Assembly (NCBI GenBank): GCA_041741155.1
Contig: JBGSKO010000017.1
Coordinates: 1 to 16,228 of the forward strand
Origin: M3007 sp041741155
GTDB lineage: Bacteria > Bacteroidota > Bacteroidia > Chitinophagales > Saprospiraceae
DNA: 16,228 bases
Reading direction: 5' to 3'
Shown here in pieces: positions 7,537 through 15,222 of this stretch. The translations under genes were made by a program, and so were the position numbers. Positions within the stretch are counted from its first letter, which is position 1, and every line of letters begins with the position of its first letter. A model generated the notes under the pieces. That model was not told the DNA's origin and searched no databases. It saw nothing but the letters and a program-made list of their open reading frames with translations.

Positions 7537-8157
7537 ATGACAAATGTAGCGTGGAGCGTCACCGACACAGGCGGAAACGCCACGTCCTGCGCGTTCACGG
7601 TCACGGTCACCGATGAGCAATTACCGGGCATCACTTGCCCCGGCCCGGTCACCGTGACCTGCGCCGGCCAGGTGCCCGCCGTCAACCTCGCCGCCGTGTC
7701 GGCTGCCGACAACTGTGGCGCACCGACAATTTCGCACGATGGAGACGCAACCAACAACCAGACCTGCACCAACCGCAAAACCATCACCTGGCGCGCCACG
7801 GATGCCTGCGGCAATACCACGGCAGCCACGCAAACCATCCAGGTGTCGGACACCGGCGCACCGGTATTTGTCACGGTACCCGGCCCGCTAACGGTCGAGT
7901 GCAACCAGCCCGTCCCGCCCTTGGTGAACCCGACGGCATCGGACGTCTGCGGCGGGTACGTACAAATCACGTTCCTGGGCAATGTGCCCACCGGAAACGG
8001 TTGCGAAAACAGCTATACGATTACGCGGACCTGGCGTGCGCAGGATTTGCAGCTACAGATCAGCCTGCGCAAAGCGGGCGCTGCGGCGGGGATTTACACG
8101 GTTAGCGTGCGGAGTGCACGCGGGGTAGTGGCGACCCGGGTGGTGCTGGTTGAGTGA
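7537..8157 (+). CDS. Remnant of a HYR-repeat adhesin with T9SS sorting tail (probable pseudogene)
   Basis: The 206-residue frame begins in the middle of a HYR/Ig-like module (NVAWSVTDTGGNATSCAFTV) with no signal peptide. A second module follows (TCPGPVTVTCAGQVP, NRKTITWRATDACGN), then the opening of a third (VPGPLTVECNQPVPP). Within that third module, at TWRAQD, the text jumps straight to the last 35 or so residues of a type A type-IX-secretion sorting domain (AAAGIYTVSVRSARGVVATRVVLVE). Such tails normally have about 75-80 residues and such adhesins are far longer with a leader. I infer that both the 5' part and an internal segment were deleted, leaving a 3' stump 62 bp after the caspase stop. 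The caspase is not obviously its functional partner. Confidence 0.7.
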   Translation: MTNVAWSVTDTGGNATSCAFTVTVTDEQLPGITCPGPVTVTCAGQVPAVNLAAVSAADNCGAPTISHDGDATNNQTCTNRKTITWRATDACGNTTAATQTIQVSDTGAPVFVTVPGPLTVECNQPVPPLVNPTASDVCGGYVQITFLGNVPTGNGCENSYTITRTWRAQDLQLQISLRKAGAAAGIYTVSVRSARGVVATRVVLVE

Positions 8158-8177
8158 GGCAAATCAAAATTTCAAAA

Positions 8178-8304
8178 TCAAAAGAGGGTGTCTCATAAGT
8201 ACTTTTTCACCGCAGAGACGCAGAGTTTTAAAAACTTGATTATCAAAATCTCTGCGTCTCTGCGGTGAATTGGAAAACGCGACTTATGAGACAGCCTCTC
8301 AAAA
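8178..8304. mobile_element. MITE-like element with nested inverted repeats and 6-bp direct repeats
   Basis: The element at 8184-8298 is 115 bp long. Its ends are 17-bp inverted repeats (GAGGGTGTCTCATAAGT at 8184-8200 and its complement at 8282-8298, one mismatch). Inside lies a perfect 20-bp inverted pair (TTCACCGCAGAGACGCAGAG at 8206-8225; complement at 8250-8269) around a 24-base A/T-rich loop. TCAAAA stands directly outside both ends (8178-8183 and 8299-8304), as expected of a target-site duplication. It encodes nothing, so movement would need a transposase elsewhere. It lies between two convergent genes, where its hairpin may also end transcription. Confidence 0.8.
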
Positions 8305-8311
8305 CTCAAAA

Positions 8312-8725
8312 CTAACAATACGTTTCGTACGCCATTTTCAAGTTCTCGGCGATCACCTGTGCGGAGCGGCCTTCGATGTGGCGGCGCTCCAGAAAATGCA
8401 CGAGTTTTCCGTCTTTGAACAGCGCAATACTCGGCGAGGACGGTGGGTACGGCGCAAGATATTCGCGGGCTTTGGCCGTAGCGTCGGCATCTACACCGGC
8501 AAATACCGTGACTAAGTTGTCCGGACGTTTTTCGGCTTGCAGCGACATTTTGGCGCCCGGGCGGGCATTGGCTGCTGCACAGCCACAAACGCTGTTGACG
8601 ACCAGCAGCGTCGTGCCCTGCCGGCTTTCCAAGGTTTTTTCTACATCGGCGGGGCTGCTGAGCTGCTCAAAACCGTAGTCGGTCAGATCCTGTGCCATCG
8701 GTGTTACTAATGCTATCGGATACAT
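8312..8725 (-). CDS. Bacilliredoxin family protein (BrxA/BrxB, YphP/YqiW, DUF1094)
   Basis: The 137-residue protein has a thioredoxin-like fold with the active site Cys47-Gly-Cys49 in LVVNSVCGCAAANARPGA, the signature of bacilliredoxins. It ends with the family pattern PYPPSSPSIALFKDGKLVHFLERRHIEGRSAQVIAENL. Known members reduce mixed disulfides between proteins and bacillithiol, or act as CXC-type reductases in the cytoplasm. Whether this organism makes bacillithiol cannot be seen here. The frame is open from 8767, but family members begin close to the MAQDL helix, so MYPIALVTPMAQDL at 8725 is chosen. On the minus strand TATATTTT, one base off the -7 box, overlaps the region just upstream. 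The gene is convergent with the HYR remnant across the MITE-like element. Confidence 0.9.
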   Translation of the reverse strand: MYPIALVTPMAQDLTDYGFEQLSSPADVEKTLESRQGTTLLVVNSVCGCAAANARPGAKMSLQAEKRPDNLVTVFAGVDADATAKAREYLAPYPPSSPSIALFKDGKLVHFLERRHIEGRSAQVIAENLKMAYETYC

Positions 8726-8858
8726 TGGTGCTGGATGTGTTTTATGTTTAAAATATAGCCTTTGCAAGGCGGTAGAGGCGACAAAGTTATCTAAACAGCC
8801 AAACGTAGGAGTGGTTTAGCCACAAATCCTTTATTTCGCAGGATAATTCAGGTGGAAT

Positions 8859-9593
8859 ATGAAAAATATACTTGTCTGTTTGTGTTGTCTGTGCACCCTT
8901 CTGAACGCTACCGCACAGCAAAATGCCAGCTCCTTCGTAGTCGGCTCCGAATTGTCCAGCGCCATCTCGGGCAACAAGTCCCAGTTTGTCCGAACCTTCG
9001 ACGACCGGTTCAAGGACGCGACCAAAGGCTCACCTTTCCTGTTTGACGAATGGGTGCCCGGCTCCCTGATCCTGTCCGACCTCTCCCGAACCAACGACTC
9101 TTTTTTGTTCAAATTCGACACTTACCACAAAGAGGTTTGGGCGCGAAAAATCGGCGGAGACTCCGTGATTCCATATGCCGACTACATCCGCCAGATAGAC
9201 TTGCGACACCCGGACGGGCGGACTTGGGTGTTCAAAAAATACAGTCTGGAACCATCCGGCCCGGTGCAGTTTTATCAGCCGGTGTACGAGGGTACGAAGT
9301 TCACGCTCGTCAAAGAGGAACGCAAAATTTTGGTCAAAGCCAATTTTGTAGAGCGCGGGGTGTACACCACCGGGCTACCCTACGACCGGTACGAGGGCAT
9401 GGCAACCGAGTATTTCATCCAGACACAAAAAGACCAGCCCTTCAAAAAAATATCCCTGAAAAAAAATGCCCTGACCGATCTTGCGCCGACTCGCCACGCT
9501 CAAGAAGTAGAAGCGTTTTGCAAAAAAGAAAAAATACACAAAACCCTGACCGAACAAGAAGCCGCCAAGCTCCTCGGCTTCCTCGACCGATAA
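8859..9593 (+). CDS. Secreted protein of unknown function
   Basis: The 244-residue product has a clear signal peptide (MKNILVCLCCLCTLLNATA, cut before QQ), giving a periplasmic or exported protein. The mature part is a mix of strands and charged helices. A stretch typical of Bacteroidota secreted orphans (GSPFLFDEWVPGSLILSD, then FKFDTYHKEVW) is followed by a lysine-rich C-terminus that ends in a short helix (LTEQEAAKLLGFLD). I do not recognise an enzyme motif or lipobox. AGGTGG lies 3 bases before the ATG, one of the few Shine-Dalgarno-like sites in the window. It leads a run of four genes with gaps of 21, 30 and 37 bp and may be co-transcribed with them. Confidence 0.8.
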   Translation: MKNILVCLCCLCTLLNATAQQNASSFVVGSELSSAISGNKSQFVRTFDDRFKDATKGSPFLFDEWVPGSLILSDLSRTNDSFLFKFDTYHKEVWARKIGGDSVIPYADYIRQIDLRHPDGRTWVFKKYSLEPSGPVQFYQPVYEGTKFTLVKEERKILVKANFVERGVYTTGLPYDRYEGMATEYFIQTQKDQPFKKISLKKNALTDLAPTRHAQEVEAFCKKEKIHKTLTEQEAAKLLGFLDR

Positions 9594-9614
9594 GCACGGA
9601 TTTTTCAACTACTC

Positions 9615-10031
9615 ATGGAAGATACCATACTTTTTGACATCATTGATTTGCTGGACGATGGCGAAATCGTGTACCTCCACCGCCAAACCAAGGAAATCCT
9701 CTCCTACCCCGACCCGCAACGCTGGAGTGAAAGCGAATTCATTGACCTGATCGAGGAAGTGAAAGCCCGCGCCGAAGCCGAACCGGATATGTTCGTCGTC
9801 ATTGACCCGCCCGACCCGCGCGACGGCTACCATATCATGGAAGATTTCATCTTTACCGTAGAAGACGAGCAACTACGCGACCGCCTGCTGGAGGCGCTGA
9901 ACAGCAAAAAACCGTTCCGATACTTTCGAGCTACGGTAGAGGACTCGCCCCTGCGCGATACCTGGTACGATTTCAAGGATGCCCGCATGAAAGAATGGCT
10001 GTTGGAGATGCTGGCCCGGGTGTGGGACTGA
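9615..10031 (+). CDS. UPF0158 family protein
   Basis: The 138-residue acidic cytoplasmic protein fits the UPF0158 pattern. An N-terminal part describes a strand with YLHRQTKEI, the middle has YHIMEDFIFTVEDEQLRDRLLEAL, and the C-terminal part has PFRYFRATVEDSPLRDTWYDFKDARMKEWLLEML. The family's function is unknown. It starts 21 bp after the stop of the secreted-protein gene and is followed 30 bp later by a small membrane protein. No enzyme residues stand out, and the many Asp/Glu residues suggest a protein-binding or regulatory role (inference only). Confidence 0.8.
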   Translation: MEDTILFDIIDLLDDGEIVYLHRQTKEILSYPDPQRWSESEFIDLIEEVKARAEAEPDMFVVIDPPDPRDGYHIMEDFIFTVEDEQLRDRLLEALNSKKPFRYFRATVEDSPLRDTWYDFKDARMKEWLLEMLARVWD

Positions 10032-10061
10032 TACCGTTCTGAGTTTCCAACCAATAAAAAC

Positions 10062-10367
10062 ATGACAAAAACAACACTTATCCTCTTTTGGGTGCTTTGG
10101 CTCCTTGATGTACTGGCGGCGCTTTATGCCCACCGGGAATTCCTCGCGGGCGTATTTGGCCAGTATAGTGCGCCTTCACCCACTTTCATTCTGATGTGGG
10201 TCGCGCTGCTTGCCGTGATTTTGGCCATTTTGTTTGGCAGTATCTATTTCAAAAACCACGGAAGTCCGACGACGGCACTGATTATTGCAGCAGCCCCGGT
10301 TGTTCTGGCGTTGCCCTATCTGCTTTGGATGGGCATGATCCTGATTATGCGCCCAAACTGGCGCTAA
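10062..10367 (+). CDS. Small three-helix membrane protein, function unknown
   Basis: The 101-residue protein has three hydrophobic helices (about residues 5-22, 42-61 and 70-95) separated by short polar loops, and ends in the positively charged RPNWR. It resembles small Bacteroidota proteins starting FWxLWxxD that some databases label osmoprotectant transporter permease, a name with little support. It lacks a signal peptide with a cleavage site. It belongs to the same closely spaced run as its neighbours. Confidence 0.75.
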   Translation: MTKTTLILFWVLWLLDVLAALYAHREFLAGVFGQYSAPSPTFILMWVALLAVILAILFGSIYFKNHGSPTTALIIAAAPVVLALPYLLWMGMILIMRPNWR

Positions 10368-10404
10368 GATCTCCCTGTTTTTCAGTCCAAAACGACGACA
10401 AGCC

Positions 10405-10704
10405 ATGTTCAATCTCACCTATCTCTACATGTGCCTCTTCATTGGCACATACCTGTACTTCTACGGTACCGGGGCGCCGTTTCCCGAATTTTTGCGCAGC
10501 CTAAATGGCTGGGTTTGCTGGGCATTTCTGCTGTGGGGTGGCTACCAGGCCGGCAGCGTGATCGTGGACTGCCTCGTGCTGTCCTCCAAAGATCAAATGA
10601 CGCCCTCCAACGCCCGCGACGGCATATTACTCGCTCTAATCAGTTATTTGCCTACGCTGATGATTTCAATTTTTATGCTCCGCGAGGGCTTTATGGAGCG
10701 CTGA
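10405..10704 (+). CDS. Small membrane protein, function unknown
   Basis: The 99-residue product has about three membrane helices (residues 4-20, 35-60 and 73-92) and a conserved-looking polar segment between the second and third (SSKDQMTPSNARDG). I recognise no family. It starts 37 bp after the preceding small membrane protein and is the last gene of the run, followed by the repeat-bearing convergent spacer. Confidence 0.7.
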   Translation: MFNLTYLYMCLFIGTYLYFYGTGAPFPEFLRSLNGWVCWAFLLWGGYQAGSVIVDCLVLSSKDQMTPSNARDGILLALISYLPTLMISIFMLREGFMER

Positions 10705-10736
10705 GAGCGGCCCTTCGCCTTTTGCCCCTCGCAGTA

Positions 10737-10828
10737 TTCGGCTGTTAAAACCCGGCGAGGATGCTGCGGTTGCCGTGAGGCCGTAGGATGCCTCACACAG
10801 TATTCGGCGGGTTAAAACCCGCCGCTAC
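10737..10828. repeat. Two copies of the CGGCGGGTT palindrome in a convergent spacer
   Basis: A decayed copy (CGGCTGTTAAAACCCGGCG, about 10739-10757) and an intact one (CGGCGGGTTAAAACCCGCCG at 10805-10824, followed by CTAC) are both preceded by CAGTATT. Between them GTGAGGC (10775-10781) pairs with GCCTCAC (10790-10796). The spacer separates a rightward gene from the leftward receptor gene, so these hairpins may act as a two-way transcription stop. No U-tract follows. Confidence 0.75.
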
Positions 10829-10853
10829 CCTTAGCAAACTCGCCTCTTGAAAC

Positions 10854-13040
10854 TCAAATCCCTACCTGCACCGTCACCACCACACTCCGCCCATCCGACG
10901 GCCACACACCCGGACCGGGGTAAAAGGCCGGGCGCTTGGTGAAGTACTGCTGGTCGGTCAGGTTGTTCACGCTCATGCGCAGGGTCAGGTTGTGCAACAG
11001 GCGGCACGAGGCGTTCAGATCAAGCAGCCCGTAAGCCGGCACGATGCCCACCGCTCCGGTGGCGTTGGGCGTGCGGGTGCTCAGTGGGTCGGCGTACGAT
11101 TCGGCGGTGTAGCTGTACAGCAAGGAGGCGCTCCATGTTTTGTACTTGATGTTCAGTCCATTGCGGCTAATCCACTGCGGGGCGCTTTCGAGGCGATTGC
11201 CCTTGATACTGCGATTTTCGGCGCTGCTCACGCGGAGAGAGTCGCCGAGGTAGCGGGCATCCATGTAGGAAGTGGAGGTAAAAACGCCGGCGTACCAGTG
11301 TTCGGAAAAACGGAATCCGTACTCGGCGAACAGTTCAAGTCCGTGGGTACGTGAGTCGCCGATATTGGTGCGTAATAAAATAACCGTATCCAGCAGATCG
11401 GAATAAGTAGTCAGGCTGCCCGGGCGGTTGTTGTAACGCAGGCTGAAAGCGCTCACGTCCCACTTGAATCCGCCGGCCGTGCCACGCCAGCCCAGCTCCA
11501 GGTTGTAGCCCGATGCGTCTTTCATGTCCGGATCCGTGCGCTCATAAAAATTGCCCGGAATGATGTCCTTGAACAGCACCGGACGGTAGGCCTGCGACCA
11601 GCCGGCATACAGGCTTTGCCAGGCATTGATCGTGTAGCCGGCGTTTACGCCAAAGAGCGGAAAACTGCGCTTGATGGTTGTGGCCACATCTACCGGCGGC
11701 AGATAGGATACGTTTCCTGTCATGTCGGACGACCCGAGTTCCACGCGCACGCCGGGACTGAAAAACAGTTGTGGCGTTACCTGAAATTTGTTTTCCACAA
11801 ACACCGCCGTATTGCGGGTTTTGAACAGCAAATCGCGGCCCCAACCGGCTGCGGAAATGGTCAGGTCAAAGTCCGACCCGGTGGTTCCTTTGCCTTGCTG
11901 GCGGCGGTTCATGTCATTGTGAATGTACTGAATACCGGCGGACAGGAAAGATGTTTCTCCAAACAACGCGTATTCCTGCAACAGCCGCAGTTCTGTGGTA
12001 AAACTCTGAAACCGGTCAATATCCACCTGCCGTTCACTGTACGCAAAAGTGCTGTGGCTGATGGTGTCGCGCACGGTGGCGGGCCGGTCAAACTGCACAC
12101 TCCGGCGCTCGCCCAGCAGGCCCGAAGCTGTCCAGCTGAGCCGGGTTCCGGGGCCGATTTGCCACTCGGCCGACAAGGCGGGCAGCACCAGTTCGGGGTT
12201 GAAGTAGTTGCGCGCGCGGGTAGCCTGCCGCGGATTGTCGGCAAACTGTGCATCCGTCAGCGGACCGGGAATGCGGTACAGGTAGTTGGAGCGGAATACC
12301 TCCGCTTTGATGGTCCATTTTTCCGACGGTTTGTAGGTCAAAACCAGGCCTTGCCCGTCATAGTCCGAAGCGCTGTTGTCGCGGTAACCATCGGACCCGC
12401 GCCGGGAATAAAAAGCGTAGTACCGCCACTTGCCTACTTTGCCGCCCACGGCATTGTAGGTACTCAGCAACCCGAAGGAACCGGCGGAGTTAATAGACTC
12501 CGCGCCAAATGCCCGCGTGGTATCGGCTTGTTTGACCACGTAGTTCAGCATGCCGCCAAACTGGGCGCCGTATTGCAGCGCGCCGGTGCCGCGCACCAGT
12601 TCAATGCGCTCCACGGCTTCGAAGGGCAGGCTGAAATGGCTGGCCGGATAACCGTACAGGTCGGAATTGGTCATCAAGCCGTTGGTGCGGATATTGAATT
12701 CCCAGCCCCGGTGCGGATCCAGGCTGCGCGTGGAGATATTGGTCTGATTGCCGGTACCGTCCATGTCGTACACAAACACGCCGGGAACTTTGGCAAACAC
12801 CTGGCGCGGCGTTTTTTCGGCAATGTTCACGTCCATGTTGGACAGGCTGATCACTTCGTTTTTTTTCCCTGCCCAGAGGTAGGCGCCCTGGATGGCAGGC
12901 AGGCGCAGGATAGTTTCGCGTTGTGTTTTTACGGAAATTTCCCGAAGAATCTGGTCGCGCAGGGTGTCCGAAGCCGATTGTGCAAAAAGCGGAGCTACTG
13001 CAACGACCGACAGGATTAGCAGTACGTGTTGTTTAAACAT
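10854..13040 (-). CDS. TonB-dependent outer-membrane receptor, FecA-like
   Basis: The 728-residue protein has a signal peptide (residues 1-20, ending PLFA-Q), a plug domain (about 46-170) with PGVFVYDMDGTGNQTNIS, then RSLDPHR and VERIELVRGTGALQYGAQFGG. A long beta-barrel carries the usual late motif LNASCRLLHNLTLRMSVNNLTDQQYFTKRP. It lacks the carboxypeptidase-regulatory domain of SusC-type receptors. The plug resembles receptors for ferric dicitrate and other siderophores, so iron uptake is likely but the ligand is not defined. The chosen start is MFKQHVLL: the upstream extension to 13091 is leader DNA holding the promoter box. No FecI/FecR pair is present in the window. The neighbour is a lipoprotein on the same strand 126 bp upstream. 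Confidence 0.92.
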   Translation of the reverse strand: MFKQHVLLILSVVAVAPLFAQSASDTLRDQILREISVKTQRETILRLPAIQGAYLWAGKKNEVISLSNMDVNIAEKTPRQVFAKVPGVFVYDMDGTGNQTNISTRSLDPHRGWEFNIRTNGLMTNSDLYGYPASHFSLPFEAVERIELVRGTGALQYGAQFGGMLNYVVKQADTTRAFGAESINSAGSFGLLSTYNAVGGKVGKWRYYAFYSRRGSDGYRDNSASDYDGQGLVLTYKPSEKWTIKAEVFRSNYLYRIPGPLTDAQFADNPRQATRARNYFNPELVLPALSAEWQIGPGTRLSWTASGLLGERRSVQFDRPATVRDTISHSTFAYSERQVDIDRFQSFTTELRLLQEYALFGETSFLSAGIQYIHNDMNRRQQGKGTTGSDFDLTISAAGWGRDLLFKTRNTAVFVENKFQVTPQLFFSPGVRVELGSSDMTGNVSYLPPVDVATTIKRSFPLFGVNAGYTINAWQSLYAGWSQAYRPVLFKDIIPGNFYERTDPDMKDASGYNLELGWRGTAGGFKWDVSAFSLRYNNRPGSLTTYSDLLDTVILLRTNIGDSRTHGLELFAEYGFRFSEHWYAGVFTSTSYMDARYLGDSLRVSSAENRSIKGNRLESAPQWISRNGLNIKYKTWSASLLYSYTAESYADPLSTRTPNATGAVGIVPAYGLLDLNASCRLLHNLTLRMSVNNLTDQQYFTKRPAFYPGPGVWPSDGRSVVVTVQVGI

Positions 13041-13088
13041 AGTCCAGTAGTGTAGTCTTGCAGTTGCAAAACCGGGATGAAGTGGCGG

Positions 13089-13096
13089 CAAAGGTA
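13089..13096 (-). promoter_or_regulatory. Bacteroidota-type -7 box for the TonB-dependent receptor gene
   Basis: Read on the minus strand, TACCTTTG matches TAnnTTTG exactly and lies 48 bp before the ATG at 13040. A weak TTC-rich stretch stands where the -33 element is expected. No palindromic Fur-like box is visible between it and the gene. Confidence 0.55.
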
Positions 13097-13166
13097 CTGC
13101 TGCTGCCCGGCGGCTCCGAAGAAGCGGGATTAAGGTGTGCTTAAAAATAGTACAAAACCCGCGGGT

Positions 13167-13670
13167 TCACTTAACCCCGACCGAATCCGGCCGCACCGCT
13201 TTACCTTTCACCTCTACCAGGGAATCCAGGACATATTTCGCCTCGAATACCAGATCGCCTTCGGGCGTCCACTTGCGGAGGTAGCCGTTTTTCTTTTCCT
13301 GGTGGAACGCCACAACAAATTGTACGCGGCCGTTTTCATAAAAAAGCGTGTCGCCGCCTTCCTTTTTGCCCTCTTGGTAGTATTGAACCTCCTTGATCGC
13401 GCCGCCAGGGTAATACAGCACGGTGCGACCGGTTTGTTGGTCATTTTTAAACCAGCGCTCGGCCTTGACACGGCCGTCGGGGAAATAATCGGTCATCAGC
13501 CCCTCCTTCTTTCCGCCGATTTCCTGGTAACGGCGGGAGCCGGCACCGGTGCCGTATTTTTCTGTTTTGTCAATGGTTTGGGGTGTTTGGGGTGTTTGTT
13601 CGCAAGAAAAAAGGAACAGGAGGCTCCCGAGGATAAATGCGTGAAGCTGGATGATATTTCGCATGAGCAT
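13167..13670 (-). CDS. YwqK-like (MORN-variant repeat) lipoprotein
   Basis: The 167-residue protein begins with a lipoprotein signal: a hydrophobic stretch then LFLFSC with Cys23 as the lipidated residue, followed by a threonine/proline linker. The rest is four or five MORN-variant repeats of about 22 residues (GLMTDYFPDGRVKAERWF, then GRTVLYYPGGAIKEVQYY and so on), each with a tyrosine/phenylalanine-rich strand ending in a Gly turn. Databases name such proteins toxin-antitoxin system YwqK family antitoxin, but nothing here points to a toxin, so an envelope structural or binding role is as likely. A second in-frame ATG at 13664 (MRNIIQ) could be the real start. Confidence 0.82.
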   Translation of the reverse strand: MLMRNIIQLHAFILGSLLFLFSCEQTPQTPQTIDKTEKYGTGAGSRRYQEIGGKKEGLMTDYFPDGRVKAERWFKNDQQTGRTVLYYPGGAIKEVQYYQEGKKEGGDTLFYENGRVQFVVAFHQEKKNGYLRKWTPEGDLVFEAKYVLDSLVEVKGKAVRPDSVGVK

Positions 13671-13703
13671 TGGGTGTACGACGACGGGAATAACAAGACC
13701 TTC

Positions 13704-13926
13704 CAGGTTTTCAAAACCTATGGTATGTGTGCATATTTGCTTGATTTTCAGCGCTATTCCTGTGTATGCATAGGGAAAAGTGAAGCGGTCAGACGACCTG
13801 CGGTCGTACAGACCGCAGGTCGGATAAATTGGTCTGTACGACCGCAGGTCGTCTGACCAATAACTCTAATCAACTTATTGACAGCCAACCAAAAGATGTG
13901 AACATACCGTAGGCTTTGAAAACCTG
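13704..13926. repeat. Composite element: 25-bp outer and perfect 28-bp inner inverted repeats
   Basis: Outer arms at 13704-13728 and 13902-13926 are inverted copies with 23 of 25 bases matching. The left one contains the 15-bp palindrome AGGTTTTCAAAACCT. Inside, arms at 13787-13814 and 13831-13858 are exact complements over 28 bases, with a 16-base loop. The left half can fold on its own, since GACCTGCGGTC (13795-13805) pairs with GACCGCAGGTC at 13811-13821 and again at 13840-13850. Three copies of one 11-base word thus allow two alternative hairpins. The element fills the space between the PAP2 gene and the lipoprotein gene on the same strand and overlaps the latter's likely promoter. No gene is visible in it. 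Confidence 0.8.
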
Positions 13927-13953
13927 AAATATCTGCATACGCGTAGTCTGTTT

Positions 13954-15222
13954 TTATTTCTTCCAGGGCAGGTTGTTCACGTGGCGACCGATGACGGTAC
14001 CAAAACGAACACCTTCTTCGCAATCCATGCGGAAATGCACGCCCAGCGGTACACGCGACCAGGCGTTTTCGAGGGCCATTTCATAAAAACTGCCGAATGA
14101 ACGGGGCGTACCATTAAATTCTACCCGACCGTCATGGCAAAAGTCGGTCATAGCGTAAGAATATCCGAACACACTGGCAAGTGCTTCAGCACCGGCAGCG
14201 CCCATGGTGGAGTGGCCGGACGGATATGCCGGGAACGATGGCGTTACGCCCTTTTCACCGGTTAGCGGGTTCTCCAGACCTGGTTTCCAGTTGGGATCAA
14301 TTACGCGTTGAATGTAGGTTTCAGGGCGCTCCACATTGTAGTGGTACTTGGAATGCCAGCAACCAACGGCGGCGTCATTCAGGGCCATGCCCACTTTGGC
14401 GTATGTTTCGACAGCCGTTTCCAGTGTGCTGTGCTCGGATTCGATCACCTGATTGGCAATAGCAACCCAGCGCGGGCCGGGACTGAATGTGAGGTCAATC
14501 AAGTCATCGCTCCAAAACTCGCCAATCCACTCGGCTTCGTAAGACCACGTTGGTGTATTTTGAGCATATACTTCGATAGCTTGTCCATAGATAGCGGAAT
14601 TGGGGCTGTCGCTATGTTTCAATGGCGGTTTGGATAGCTTAGCTGTTTCGGACAATGCCCAGGTGCGTACTTTGCCGAAATATGGCCCCATACCTTTGCC
14701 CGGTCCAGGTACAGTAGGGACCCAATCACCAGGCTTGGTGTAGTGTGCCTGCCAGTCGTAGTCGCCAAAAGGATCTTTGTACGAATCGTGGCCATACGGG
14801 TCGGTCTTGGACCACTCCCAAACAGCAGCAGCTACATCCTGTCCGCGTTTTTTAGAACGGACGAAGATTTCAGCCGATACTTCGGCCTGGTATTTGCTTT
14901 CGTTGAAGGATTCCAACGTGGCAATTTTTTGAACCTGCACCGCCGGCACATCCGGAAAAAAACGTGGCATCATGTACCCGTACACGGCATTCACCACAGT
15001 TGGCCAGTGGTATTCAGCATCTTCAGCAGCCGGAATATCCAGCCCTGCATACAGCGCGGCAAGAGAGTTGTAATTCGGCATACCGGGAAGGCATGCCTCA
15101 TACGTAGCAAAACCCATCAGTCCTAAGGCACGCGGAGCGGGACCTGGGCGATACCCGGGCATAACATTCAACATCAAGGAAAAGATGGTTCCAGGAAGAA
15201 GCTGCTTCGTGGTTGTAAACAC
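13954..15222 (-). CDS. Vanadium haloperoxidase/PAP2-type phosphatase, main reading frame
   Basis: The frame carries all three motifs of the PAP2/vanadium-haloperoxidase family: K292-x6-R299-P300, PSGH at 334-337 and S389-R390-x5-H396-x3-D400. These residues bind vanadate or phosphate; members are acid phosphatases or haloperoxidases, and sequence alone does not decide which. The protein's true N-terminus lies in another frame. The first 22 codons counted here (from MFTTTKQ) are out-of-frame sequence; homology-like text begins at GYRPGPAPRALG (residue 23). Removing one base within CCCGGG at 15154-15159 joins the two into a 457-residue lipoprotein. The envelope location follows from that N-terminus. 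The gene stands alone, divergent from the response regulator. Confidence 0.85.
   Translation of the reverse strand: MFTTTKQLLPGTIFSLMLNVMPGYRPGPAPRALGLMGFATYEACLPGMPNYNSLAALYAGLDIPAAEDAEYHWPTVVNAVYGYMMPRFFPDVPAVQVQKIATLESFNESKYQAEVSAEIFVRSKKRGQDVAAAVWEWSKTDPYGHDSYKDPFGDYDWQAHYTKPGDWVPTVPGPGKGMGPYFGKVRTWALSETAKLSKPPLKHSDSPNSAIYGQAIEVYAQNTPTWSYEAEWIGEFWSDDLIDLTFSPGPRWVAIANQVIESEHSTLETAVETYAKVGMALNDAAVGCWHSKYHYNVERPETYIQRVIDPNWKPGLENPLTGEKGVTPSFPAYPSGHSTMGAAGAEALASVFGYSYAMTDFCHDGRVEFNGTPRSFGSFYEMALENAWSRVPLGVHFRMDCEEGVRFGTVIGRHVNNLPWKK

Noticed and set aside
11616..13019. 467-residue plus-strand frame opposite the TonB-dependent receptor
   Set aside because: It mirrors plug and barrel coding sequence and shows no protein motif; the receptor is certain.
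13167..13670. Toxin-antitoxin module suggested by the YwqK antitoxin family name
   Set aside because: No small toxin-like partner is adjacent; a lipobox and envelope location do not fit a cytoplasmic antitoxin.
13137..13856. 239-residue plus-strand frame across the lipoprotein gene and inverted repeats
   Set aside because: It is antisense to the MORN-type lipoprotein and continues into palindromic non-coding DNA.
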